This document shows, in pieces, positions 46,701 through 58,011 of a stretch of DNA of 64,000 nucleotides (position 1 is its first letter; each line of letters opens with the position of its first letter). The translations under genes were made by a program, and so were the position numbers. The notes below the pieces were generated by a model, which was given only the letters and a program-made list of their open reading frames with translations, had not been told where the DNA came from and did not search any database. This DNA is from Heterocephalus glaber. Taxonomy: Eukaryota > Chordata > Mammalia > Rodentia > Bathyergidae. Location of the stretch: the NCBI RefSeq assembly GCF_000247695.1, contig NW_004624734.1, positions 16,047,542 to 16,111,541 on the forward strand. Direction: 5' to 3'.

Positions 46701-49700
46701 AAGGCTCTGGGAACAGAAATGTCCTGAAGTAACCCACTGGAGACACATGGCTATGTTTCCAAGCTAAGTCCCTTGTACTGGGTCATTTACCAAAACACTA
46801 TGAATACCAGAGATTTAGGAAATACTTGATAAATAAATCAGTTTGTTAGATTGACTAAAATTAGGCAAGACCGACAACTAAAAACATGTTAAAAGTCATG
46901 CTTTAAGCACTTTTTTTTTCCCAATGGTGCCAACTACATATGTTTACATTTCCATACACCAACAACTAGTACTTATATTAAGTTAAAATTTCTCCAACGT
47001 CAATCATGGGTCAGGATCTTCAATATAAATTTGTATAAGCAATTTAATGAAATCATAGAGACAGTGCTGTTTAATGCAATAGCATCACCTAATAAGAAAG
47101 AAGTAGATACAATAAGAATAAAGTTTAAAAAAAAACACAAAACCTAAGCTTATGAGTTACCAAATGATAGGATGAAATTTCATAAAGAAACTCTTTTCTC
47201 AGTGTTTCTATCTTCATTTTCTATAATATTTTATAGTGATAGTTGATAAAAAAAGAAGGGAGTCTGAGAAAGGAAACAGTGTTTAACCTTTCAACAGAAG
47301 AAAAGATATCAAATGGAAGTAGAGAGCTAATTTTCAAGAAAACTCCAGGAATTTAGCTAATTATTTGATATTTTTATGAGCTATCAGCTCAAAAAAGAAA
47401 AATTTTCTTAATATTTGTTGAACACTTTTTGCTCCATCCTGAAAAATGCATTGTATGTTGTAGAACTTTTTCTTAATCAATTGCTGAATTAGAGAGCGTA
47501 CTAAAGGGAAAGGATTGGTTGGAGTGTTTATACGTCCTAAAAAGTAGTAAGCAACTCTAAATTCTTCTGTAAGATAAAATATTTAAAATGTGTCTGAAAA
47601 ACTAGGTTTACTGAGGCACAAGAATATCATAATGGATTAAAAAAAATCCCAAGGAATATTTTACTAGATGGAGATATAGTCAAAGTCATATTCATAGAGT
47701 AATTCAGTAATCTAAAATACTATCATAATTTTAATTCAAGTATAATCATGACTTAAAGAGCAAAATTGATTTTGAATTTTTAAATTTTAAGGCCCATTTA
47801 TTAGCATACTGACAATTTTGAGTTGACTGGATCCAAAACATATTAATATTTTGTAAGAAATACATAATTTTAAAATTAAATATCAGTACACTCAGCACAC
47901 TAAAAATAATTATTTTATGTCATTCTTGCGAAATTGGATGATCCATAATTTCAAGTTGGATAAGGTCCATAGGATAACGCACTAGTGGTCTTCAACCTTG
48001 ATCATGACTCTGCAACATTGAGAAGCAATGAAAATGTGTCCAAACTGCTTTCCTCTCTGTCTGAGCTGGGAAGTGACTCTGACCATGTAAATGTCTGGAG
48101 TTCATGGACAGCTCAGAGAAGAGTAAAGCAGCTGAAGATGCCAGCAATAGATATTCTATTTATCATTTATAAGGGTGCTTTGGCATTTACTTAGAAAAAA
48201 AGATGCTATTTTATTCATATCTTGAGTTTATGAAGCAGTTTGTGAAAGTCTAATGAGTGGGGGGAGTTTTAGCACATAAATTTTAAGCCATTTTAATCAC
48301 TTTCCAGTGGCAACAAAGAAGACATAAAACCATCAAGTAGTTATTTAGGACAAGTGATGAAATGGTCCAGTGCCCTCTCTGCTCTCCACAGCTACCTCAG
48401 AAATTAGATCAAAAAGCAAACTCTTTTTCCAAAGGGAAAGGATATATAGTTAAGAGGCAAATTTGATAAAGGAATAACTTTTTTCCACTTCCGTGCAATT
48501 AAAATACTACCATCACACTGTATTTTAGAAAAATTTAAGAAAATTTTCTTTAATTCTAACACTCATTTCAATGCATAAAAGTGTATATTCTACAAGTAAA
48601 TAACTCTAATCTGAAAATTTAGACCTATAACAGATGTGTGGACTCACTGAATAAATATTGATTGAAAATATATTATGTAAGAGAGCTTATTGGATTATTT
48701 AATTGATCATTTGCTTTAAAGAATTTTTTTTCCTGAGATAAGTGTTCACATTAGGTTTTAGGAAATAAAAGACTCAATCAATGCCTTTTAAATTGCATCT
48801 GTTATATAATGATTCAATTTGTTCACAAAATTTTATGTTCAGACCTGGTCTATTAGGTGAAGTACTCACATTCATTTGATTGTTAATTTTAATCTGCTCA
48901 ACAAGACAGGGGTCACTTTAAGTGCTAGCTCTTGGTCCATAAATCACATTGCTTAAAATATTCTATAAGTTTTCAGCTAAGGTATTTCTATGCATTTTTC
49001 ATCATAAACTATATTTCTGGAAGATATTTTCCATGGCTATTTAGATTATTGGGATTGTTGAAAATTTAATCATTTACCAGAGGCTGATTTCTCTAAATCA
49101 AATAATATAATAATTGGGCAACTTATGTTTAGAAAATTAGAATAGCTAAAAAATGTGTTTCCATTATTCATCATTTTTGACTAAATTAAACAATCACTTA
49201 CTTTAAATTAGGTTGAGAAAGAAAAATGTAATTTTTGGTATAGTGACCATATCTTTTTTTTTCTTAACCAAGAAATACTTTATATTTATAGTTAAAATTA
49301 AGTGAAATATTCAATAATCTTTATTCCCAAACAGGTTATAATATTTACATGGATATGACTTTCATTTACTTCAAGCTTGTACTTCTAACAATATTACTGG
49401 CTCAGAAAACAGAGTCTAAAAGAATGGAAATTGCTGCTTAGTTTAAAAAAAATAGTTTACACAGCTTTGACCTATCTTGATGGACTGAAGGGATGGTGAT
49501 GAAAACTGTAATCTTAATAAATCTCCTGCAGCTAGAGGTTTAAAACTCATACTGTTTCAAATTAGTGAGGACAGCAATATTTATTTGCTGCTGAATTCTA
49601 GTCAGCATGGCATTTCAGCAGGAAACACTTTATAAGACTTAAACTTATGAGTAGCAAAGTTGAAAACTCATGTTAAAGAAAAGGAGCCAAAATTAAACAC

Positions 49701-50547
49701 AGCCAGTGAGTGGTTCATTCTGAATCAAAAAGGAAACAAACCAAAGTTTATCATTTTCTTTTCTTTGTCTTTCTTCACTACCATTGGCTTCTATTACAAA
49801 AATACCAATGACTACTGGCATTAATAGTGTACTTTATAAATGGTCTAAGAGTTTTGAAAAACATCCTATCATTGGACTAATATAAGATTTGTTAGAAAAC
49901 ATACATTATTTTCATCTACAGAAGAGGTGGCTTGGGTAATGTTTCCTGTTTTCAAAGTTGTATCCTACTTCATCTACTGGGGCCGGGGGGGAAGATATCA
50001 GATAAATGTGTAGGACTACCGGAGACTCACTCAAGAGTTCATTTGGGCAGTAAACGTGAAATCTACTATACAGTCAAATAGCCATGTTAATTATGTCATG
50101 AGAAGGAGAAAAACAGGCAGCATAGTAGAAGAGAAACTAGTGAGGAGGAAACAGTCTAGCTATGTCTTCTCTTACATTCAGGCTTCAAATTTATTTCCTT
50201 ATCAGGGCAGGAAACAGTTCCTGGGTTTCCGCCCATCTCAGTGGCTTTTTGTCTGAGTCTCTTTTACTTCTATATCATCTGCTTCTCCAATTAAGGAACA
50301 TTCCCAAGTCAGTCCTTTACCTCTTTTGAAATTACACTTAGCCACTTTGTAACATTAATTCAAAGGATTATAACAACATCTCTCTGCATATGATGTTCAC
50401 ATGTATAGCCTCATCCTCATTTTTCTTGAGAACTCTAGATTCATACTAATTTACAGACCTATTAGACATTCTATGCCAACATTGAACTCAGGACTCTATG
50501 CCCAAACATACTTTTCTCCTTTAAGTAAATGATATCACCAATTACCA
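46701..50547. other. AT-rich unassigned DNA
   Basis: Nearly 4 kb without a recognisable repeat, exon or RNA. A short G-rich run (GGGGCCGGGGGGGAAG) lies at 49980-49994. Frames of 66-69 codons carry no domain. Confidence 0.4.
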
Positions 50548-50882
50548 TGTGTGTTCATTCAAATACCTGAGATGAAACAATTTAAAAGAGAAAAAGTTTT
50601 ATTTGGATTCTTAGTTTGGACATTTCAATCCTTGATCCAGTGGACACATTGCTTTTATGGCCTCTGTTGGGGTGCTGCACCTCATGGAGGGAGGAGATGG
50701 TATAGCAAAGCCATCCATTTCATGCCCAGCGCATACAGAGAGGAAGAGGAAGAGGTTAGATGATTGGGAGACCACCGACTAATCCTATCTCTTTCATTTT
50801 CCACCACCTACTACTAATGCTAAGCTGGGGAACAAAGTTTCAACACAGGGACTTTCAAGGGACATTTAAGATCAAAACTACA
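50548..50882 (-). mobile_element. MaLR-type LTR, minus strand
   Basis: 'agaaaaagttttatttggat', 'gtgctgcacctcatggaggg', 'tagcaaagccatccatttca', 'agagaggaagaggaagaggt' and the terminus 'catttaagatcaaaactaca'. Confidence 0.75.
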
Positions 50883-50959
50883 GCACCTTGTTTCTCAGAA
50901 ATCAAACTGGAGCACCATTCTTGATTTTTCTTTCTCTCATATCCCATAATTTATCCACA

Positions 50960-51530
50960 AGCACACTCTGTTGGTCCTACCTTCAGAATATATCCCAAGG
51001 CTCATTGGCTTCTTTATAACTGTGTTATATACCAAACTACCACCATCTCTTACCTGGGCTACAATGGCAGCTTTCTGCTCCACTTCCCTGCTTCTACTTT
51101 TGACTTTCTATGGTCTGGGATTCACACAGCACCCAGTTCAATCCTGTAAAATTGGAAATTAGATTAAGTCATTGCCTTGTCAAAAGCCTTCAATCATTTT
51201 TTGTACATTTGTATTTTAACCCAGGAGGTCCGATATGGTGTGACTGCTGCCTCTATCTTTAAAGTTATTTCCAACAAGTATCCCACCTTTCCAAGTGGAC
51301 AGCTTTGCTCATTTTGAACATGCCAAGCACACTGCTGACTCAAGATATTTGCACTTCCTGTTCCCTTTATTTTGATGATGTTCACCTCATACAGTTTCAC
51401 ATTTCCCTCATTTATTTGCTCAGTAATTTATTGCCTGTTTTCCTTTCCTAAATATTATCTCCATTACAGCAGGAATATTGTTTCTGTCCATTTTACTGTT
51501 CTATCTCTAAAAGTCATAAAAATGCCTTGT
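50960..51530 (+). mobile_element. L2 LINE fragment, plus strand
   Basis: Ordered L2 landmarks: 'gtcattgccttgtcaaaagc', 'ttttgaacatgccaagcaca', 'gactcaagatatttgcactt', 'cctgttccctttattttgat', 'tctccattacagcaggaata'. This is the longest L2 relic in the window and has broken frames. Confidence 0.7.
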
Positions 51531-52519
51531 TGAAGAAGACAGAAAGACAGAGGGGCCAGAAATAAGAAAGATAAGAATATAATGAACAGAGAAGACAGGA
51601 AGAAAGGAAAAAGGAAAGTACAGAGAGAAAAGTAGAGTTAATTAGTAGAAAGTTGCCCTGTAGTTATGAAAGGCGAGATCTGACAGCTTCAGTAACAAAT
51701 CAAGGCCCAATTATGTAAGGAAGTTTATGTACTTGCCTAAGTTATTGAAGACTGGCAAACTCTTCAATCAAACCAAAGGTGGCTACATGAATCTGTTCCA
51801 TCACCGAGAAAGCCAATTTCAAAGGAGCTACATACAGAGAAGCAGGAATAAATAAAGCCTCTTTAAAATATTTTTAGCATTTTGTTTAAAGCAGAGAACT
51901 AATAAAATCCTAACTCAAAATGAGAAACATAATAAAAATGATAATAATATTAACCATTGCAGGTATTTTGTTACAAAGTCCTGTATAGAAAATGGTGGGG
52001 TAATTCATCAGTTCACTTAGGACTAATAATCACTGTGTACTGTCTGTGATTAACATGACATGTTTCTTGTGTATGGAGCTTATTTTCCAGTGCAGTAATG
52101 GAATAGTAATATTACCTAGGTTAATTAGTTTTATTTAATGGATCAGTGATACTAAAATAAAGGCTCAACATTGTAGTGCCTAGATGAATAAGTGGACATC
52201 CTTGAGTAGAGATATCTAAACCAATGTAAGGATGAAGAAGTATTAAGCCATATGGATATGAAGTAAAGTAAATACAAAGTCTCTTATTTAAAGATAAGAG
52301 AAGTGTATGCTCTAGAGACAGAGACAGAAGATTGTACAGCAGAAAGATAATAAATGTGAAAAAATAAGTAGAATTTTAGTCTATAGTATGGACACAAAGT
52401 TGATAATAATGAATACCTTAAGCTGTGATCTGGAATTTGAATTTTATACTGATTGAAATGAGAAACTTCTGCATATCATAAATATTATTTAATAAAGTTA
52501 AATGAATCTAAAATTGTGG
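51531..52519. other. Unassigned DNA
   Basis: A purine-rich tract occupies 51535-51640. No gene or secure repeat is seen. Confidence 0.4.
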
Positions 52520-52589
52520 GAGAAAGAGAGAGAGAGACAGAGAGAGAGAGACAGAGAGAGAGAGACAGAGAGAGAGACAGAGAGAGAGA
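52520..52589. repeat. (GA)n / (GAGACA)n microsatellite
   Basis: Some 70 bases of GA repeats with regularly spaced GACAGA interruptions. It abuts a MIR relic at the place where MIR itself has a purine-rich 'gaaactgaggcacagagag' segment. Confidence 0.93.
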
Positions 52590-52680
52590 TTACATAATTC
52601 ACCTACGGTCACAGAGTTGGTTAACGACAGAGTCAAGATTCAAGATCCCAGTTATCTAGCCCCAAAACCAATGGTTTTCC
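52590..52680 (-). repeat. MIR SINE relic, minus strand
   Basis: 'attacataattcacctacgg', 'tcacagagttggttaacgac', 'agagtcaagattcaagatcc' follow reversed MIR order (gtcacacagctagtaagtgg, cagagctgggattcgaaccc). Confidence 0.7.
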
Positions 52681-53762
52681 TTCTACATATTTTTGAAAAG
52701 GGGAGAACATTTCCATTCCACAAAGATTTGGGAAACTATAAAGGAAAAATGCTGAAGTGGGTAAATATGGCCAAAGATAGGATTGAAATAAGATCTATGA
52801 CAAGAAATTTTGTACTTAATTTTGAAGGAATTCTATTTTTATTCACCTCAATATTAATTTTTTTCACATTCATTTTTTTAATATCTATTATTTTCTTGGC
52901 TATTCAAAGCATCAGACTTAATTTGGTACTTTCAAGTAACCACCTACAGGACAATAACTTGAGTGCTTAAAAAAAGAGTAGATTGTGTATAAAATTAGAA
53001 GTTCCACTTTGTTCTAGATATCATGTTGATCATTTGACTAAAAAGACTCAGAACAGAACTCTTGTCATTATTTAAAAAATTATTTGACCCTTCTACTTTC
53101 CCCACCTCACAATCCAACACCAGCATGCTCCCACACTGACACTATTATTATGTGATTCAGGGTTCCTGTTTCCTTGTTGTATACACCCAACTCTTGCTAA
53201 CATTATATTGAATCCACTCCTCTAACACAGTCCAAATTCTTCCACCACCTGAATCTAAATCATCATCATTTTCTACATTTCTGCAATAATCTTATGAAGA
53301 TGCTATGTTTTCACTCTTGTCACCTTATAATGTCTTCCTCCTTGAGCCACCAGAGAGAATTCAAACTTTTATGAAGAAAAAACTATCCTGAAAACAAAAA
53401 AGAAAATTAGCCACAGTGTATAAAAGCTAACCAGGTTTCTGTATGTGTCCCACAGTAGCCACTCCATTGGACAAAGCAAGCATGAGCCCAAACCCAAAAC
53501 CACACTGAGCCAGAACACTAAATGTAAAAAATGAATAATGGATAGACCTATACCAAGAATTCACTGTTAAACTTGCAGTCTGTTACATCTCTAAGTAAGA
53601 TCCAATGACTTTATTTTGATTTGGTTTACATAGCCCTGCCACAGTAGCAATTTTTTCTTTATTTCATACTACCTTTCACCTAAGCTATAAGAATATAATC
53701 ACTCTGGTCTTTAAATTCTAACATGTCAAGTTTGTTTACACTTCAGAACTCTTATGCGAACT
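52681..53762. other. Unassigned DNA
   Basis: A 117-codon frame begins inside the MIR (52617-52970) and continues into AT-rich DNA. Its Phe/Ile-rich C-terminal half would look like a membrane segment, but it is most simply explained by T-rich composition. Confidence 0.4.
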
Positions 53763-53925
53763 CAGGGATTGGCAAACTGTACCTGAGAGCCAAATCATGC
53801 CAACTGCTTGATTTTATAAATAATGTTCTGTTGGAACACAGCAGCATTTACTCATTTTTGTAGCTCTGATTACTAATTTTGCAGTATAACAGCAAATTTG
53901 ACTGGTGACAGAGACTATGATAAAT
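53763..53925 (+). mobile_element. hAT-Charlie-type short non-autonomous element
   Basis: CAGGGATTGGCAAACTGTAC, 'ccaaatcatgccaactgctt', 'ctgttggaacacagcagcat' and 'ctggtgacagagactatgat' match a common mammalian short hAT element whose consensus has 'ggcaaactatggcctg' and 'ttattggaacacagccacg'. The right end is lost. I do not give a subfamily name. Confidence 0.65.
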
Positions 53926-53964
53926 TTACAATTAGTCTCTTTGAAGAAATGCCTGCCAACCCCC

Positions 53965-54300
53965 GTGTTACCTGGTCCACCTGCCTGGAATGCTTTTTTC
54001 CATTCTTCTATACATATTTTTTCCTCCTTTCAATCTGGCTCCTTGAAAAATACATAGATGTTTTTCTGAATGGTCCATATAAGGGTATCCATTTCCCATT
54101 ACCTCAGTTAAATCTCTGCATAGGATGTATGTCTTTCCTTATATGTTATTTCTAAGCTTTTTAAAAATTAATTCACTTATGTGTTAGATTTTCTAACTAG
54201 AATGTAAATTCTTGGGCAGAGGATGCTAATCTTCGTAACTTCTTAAAATAATGTTAGATACTTTAGTGATTCTCAACAAATACTAACTGAATAAATGGAC
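53965..54300 (+). mobile_element. L2 LINE 3' fragment, plus strand
   Basis: 'acctggtccacctgcctgga', 'atgcttttttccattcttct', 'tctaactagaatgtaaattc', 'ttgggcagaggatgctaatc' and 'caacaaatactaactgaata' follow L2 order to the 3' end. Confidence 0.7.
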
Positions 54301-54404
54301 AAATACAAGAAACAGCTATTTCTGAGGTTATATGCTACTTTAATGTCACCAAATTTTTATTAAAGAAACAAAATGGGAGGCAAAATTAATATTTAGTTAC
54401 ATGA

Positions 54405-54850
54405 GAAACTCTATCCATCAGCTTTGCTTCACTGTGACCTGAGAAAAACAAGTTAGAGGAGAAAAGATTTCTTTTCTTGAATAGTTTCAGAAGTTGTAGT
54501 CCATGTTGGCTGGCCCCAATGCTGCAGGGCTGAGGTGAGGCAGAACACATGGAGGAAGGGCATGGTGGAGCAAAGCCACACACTTCATGGTAACCAGGAA
54601 GCAGTGTGAGGGAAAGAATCAGCCAGAGAATAGACATACCTTTCAAAGGCATGCCCCAGGGATTTAATTCCTTCAATCACACCTTCTAATGGCCCATTCA
54701 GCTATTACTGATGGATCATCCAACGATGAGGTCAGCTCCCTCATGATCTCATTGCCTCTGTAGACCTTACCTCCAAACATTGGTGTAATGGTGGTCAAGC
54801 CCTTTGGACATGGGTCTTGGGGGTCACTTCATATTTAAATGGTAGCATTA
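54405..54850 (-). mobile_element. MaLR/MST-like LTR, minus strand
   Basis: 'agctttgcttcactgtgacc', 'agtttcagaagttgtagtcc', 'ggaagggcatggtggagcaa', 'aggaagcagtgtgagggaaa', 'cctttcaaaggcatgcccca', 'gctccctcatgatctcattg' are in reversed MaLR order. It serves as an uninterrupted template for seeing what is displaced in the LTR at 21012-21512. Confidence 0.8.
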
Positions 54851-56606
54851 ACTAAGGAAATAGTTAAATCAGAAACTAAGCAACATGACCCCTAATACTA
54901 GAAATTTCAAGAAATACGGCACCATAGTCAAGTTAGAAATGCACGCAAATTCAGTCTAATATGTTTGACTAAAATTATTTTAACCAGCCAAAATATACTA
55001 AAGCAACAAGAAGTGAATCCAGGTTCAGTGGCTCTTCACTTAATTGAATCTCAAATCCCCTTGATGTAGAGCATGAATCTGCAACTCCACTGACCCAGGT
55101 GCCTTAGATTTGCAGCACTGACAAAATGTCAAAGTGACAGAAAAATCATCTTGGCTGTCTCATAGGCCCTGAGCTGTCATGGATTTGAGTCATTTAATTG
55201 TTGTACTGTTAAAAATATTGGGCTAAAAATCATTGACTCAGAAGGGGTAGATCTATGGTTAAAAAAACGACCATGTTAAAAATCAAGCCAGTGTTTCACT
55301 CCAAGAATAATTTAAAAGTTTGGTCTCACTATGCAAAACTTACTTAAGCCATAATGCATTCACTCCTTCCTTCATTTAGTCATTCATCTGGGTTCTTGTT
55401 AAAAGAAAAAAAAGAACACAGATATAAAAGAATGCCCAGGCCCCCAAAAGCTTATAGTTGAAATACAGGTTGTCTATTGACAGCACAGCATGATATTCAC
55501 TGTCCTTAGTAATTTCCTCTGCATCTAAGGGAAAATGAGATACCTTATATAGCTAGTATTAAAGTGTGTGTGCCAGAAATGAAAGATAAGCTAAAATACA
55601 TTAAATGGCCTGCCACTTGGTAAATTATCTATACATGTAGTTATGTCAGCATGTCAAGATTTCTCCTTCCAATTTAAGGTCAATTTGTTGTACTTCCTGA
55701 ACTCATTTCTGAACAACAGACCAAATGCATGATGATTTGGATAAATGTAGGCACCAATGTGTCATATATTAATGTGCTGAATCACCAATGATACCACAAG
55801 AAGCAGAAGAGGATTCTCAAGTAAGTTCAGGATCAGCGCAAGCTGAGTTCTAATTTAGGCCTCATATCAAAATATTCAATCTTTGTCAAAGTAGCTCTAG
55901 CTGATAAGAAACTTTCTGTGAAGCCACAAGAAGAAACATTCTCTTTATGAAGATGAATCTTCTTCTGTAACTTTCCATAAGCTGCAGGTGACATGCTGCT
56001 GAGTCCTGGTTAATACTAAATATCGTAGGAACACCAAGCAATTATGGCAATTTAGCGAGCTGTCCGTCATGAGTGGAATGTTACCTTATATGTTCTGCAA
56101 AATCACTGACTTTGCTATGGCAACAGAACTCCACCACTAATATACAAAAGATTCACCTGATGTTGAGCTCCAGTGGATACTGAAAGGGAAAACAATGCTC
56201 ATGAGCAATTTTTTCAGAATCTTGTTTGTCTTCAAACACCAAAATTGCCATTTCTCCTTTAAAGTATAAGGAATGTAAAGTCTGAGAGATTGTTATGATA
56301 ACTTGACTGTAAGAGAACAAATTTGCTAATAAGAATACCGATGTTATTCTGGCATCACCCAAGAATAATCTACTTTAACTTTATAGTCCTATGCTTGACA
56401 AGACAAATGGGTGAATTTTAAACAGCAAGAGGAAAGAAGGAGAGGTAAGTCCCCACTGTAATTCAGGCCAATGACTGTTCATCCAGACGACTATGTGAAT
56501 AAGATGGAAGATTAATAGCAGGAAGCTATGGGGAGGATATATATGAATGTATAACTTGTAATTGGCACTGATTATGTCTTATTTTAAATCCCCATACATG
56601 TCAACT
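54851..56606. other. Unassigned DNA, possibly with MaLR internal remains
   Basis: Bases 55980-56150 include 'gctgagtcctggttaatact' and 'gagctgtccgtcatgagtgg', which remind me of MaLR internal (non-LTR) sequence. The resemblance is short, and the rest up to 56500 is not recognised. No intact frame is present. Confidence 0.3.
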
Positions 56607-58011
56607 GAAAAGATATCCACCAGATCTCTTCTTATTAAAAGGCTTCTGCATAGCAAGAGAAACCACCAGCAGTGTGAAGAGACAACCCACAATGTGGGAA
56701 AAAATCTTCACCTGCTCTTCCTCAGACAAAGGCCTACTATCTTGAATCTATAAAGAACTTAAAAAGATCAGACCTCCCAAATTTAAAGACCCAATCCAAA
56801 AATGGGCATCTGAAATGAACAGACATTTCTCAGACAAAGAAGTAGAAATAGCAAATAAATACATGAAAAAAATGTTCAACATCACTGGTCATTCAAGAGA
56901 TGCAAATGAAAACAAAGCTGAGATTCCACTTCACTCCAGAAAGAATGGCTGCTATCATGAAATCAACCAATAACAAATGCTGGTGGGACTGTGCGGAAAG
57001 AGGAACCCTGCTCCACTGCTGGTGGGAGTGTAGACTGGTACAAGCACTGTGGAAATCAGTATGGAGATACCTCAAAGAACTAGGACTGGAAGTCCCATTT
57101 GACCCCACTATAACACTGCTGGGGATCTTCCCCAAAGAGTTAAAAGAATCATACCACAGTGATATATGTGCACGCATGTTCATAGCAGCACAGTTTGTAA
57201 TAGCTAAAACTTGGAAACAGCCCAAATGCCCATCAACTGGAGACTGGATAAAGAAAATGTGGGGTTTTTAAAAAAAATAAAATGGAGTACTACTCAGCCA
57301 TAAAAAATGAGAAATTAGAGATATTTATAGCTAAGTGGATGCACATTGAGGAGATACTCCTAAGTGAAATAAATAGGACACACATGAATAAATACTGAAT
57401 AGTTTCTCTGGTGTGAGAAACTGAAAGTGTAAATAAGGACTAAATGTATAATAGGTAATGTGAAATAGGAAGAAAAGGGGCAAAGGGGAAGGAAGTAGGA
57501 AGGCTAGGGGAAAGGACAGAAGGGAATGGGATTAATATGAGAAAATGAAAAAACAGGTACAAAATCTTTGTAAATAGGGAGGAATGGAGGGGTTGAAGGG
57601 AGGACTAGGCAAGGGTGAAAAATAAGAACCAAGAGAGATTATGTAAAGGTGCAAATTTCCAATGATGAATGTCATTATATTGTATACCTAAAATGTACCA
57701 ATGATTAGAATGAATAATCGATAATGTAAAATAGGAAGAAAAGGTCCAAAGTGGTAGGGGTACTGGGAGGGGCAGGGGAAAGGAAAGAAGGGAAAAGAAA
57801 AATGATGAGAAATGGAAAAAATGGAAATGAAGTCTTTGTAAATAGGGAAGGGTGGAGGGCATGAAGGGAGGGCTAAGAATGGGGAAAAAATAAGAACCAA
57901 GATGCATTATGTAAAGGTACAATTCCCAATGAGAAATGTAATTGTGTTGTATACCTACAATGTACCAATAAAAGAATTTAAAAAAAAAAAGAAAAGAAAA
58001 GATATCCACCA
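56607..58011 (+). mobile_element. 5'-truncated L1 LINE with 16-base TSD
   Basis: GAAAAGATATCCACCA occurs at 56607-56622 and 57996-58011, an exact target duplication around an L1 of about 1.37 kb. The element holds the last part of ORF2, a purine-rich 3' UTR, a polyadenylation signal (AATAAAAG near 57968) and an A tail with GAAAAG at its end. The 3' UTR is present twice in tandem: units at 57443-57710 and 57711-57980 share 'ataggaagaaaagg', 'tctttgtaaataggga', 'aataagaaccaaga' and 'ttgtatacctaaaatgtacc' marks. The perfect TSD indicates a fairly recent insertion. Confidence 0.95.
56623..57271 (+). pseudogene. L1 ORF2 C-terminal remnant
   Basis: ORF2 protein of L1 carries endonuclease and reverse transcriptase domains and ends in a Cys-rich C-terminal region. 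Only that last region is present here. An open stretch at 56900-57271 encodes TLLHCWWECRLVQALWKSVW, then FDPTITLLGIFPKE and TWKQPKCPSTGDWIKKMW, which are strongly conserved L1 C-terminal blocks. The Cys pair in CWWDC and CWWEC is retained. Upstream to 56623 the homology continues ('ggcttctgcatagcaagaga') but stops occur. The catalytic domains are absent, so no activity is possible. The ATG at 56900 is internal and not a real start. Confidence 0.93.

Noticed and set aside
52520..52589. Regularly interrupted repeat that could be mistaken for a CRISPR-like array
   Set aside because: It is a GA microsatellite with GACA interruptions in mammalian DNA, with no spacers.
52617..52970. 117-codon frame with a hydrophobic C-terminal half, resembling a membrane protein
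   Set aside because: Its start lies in a MIR relic, and the hydrophobic part follows from TTT/ATT-rich DNA. There is no family resemblance.
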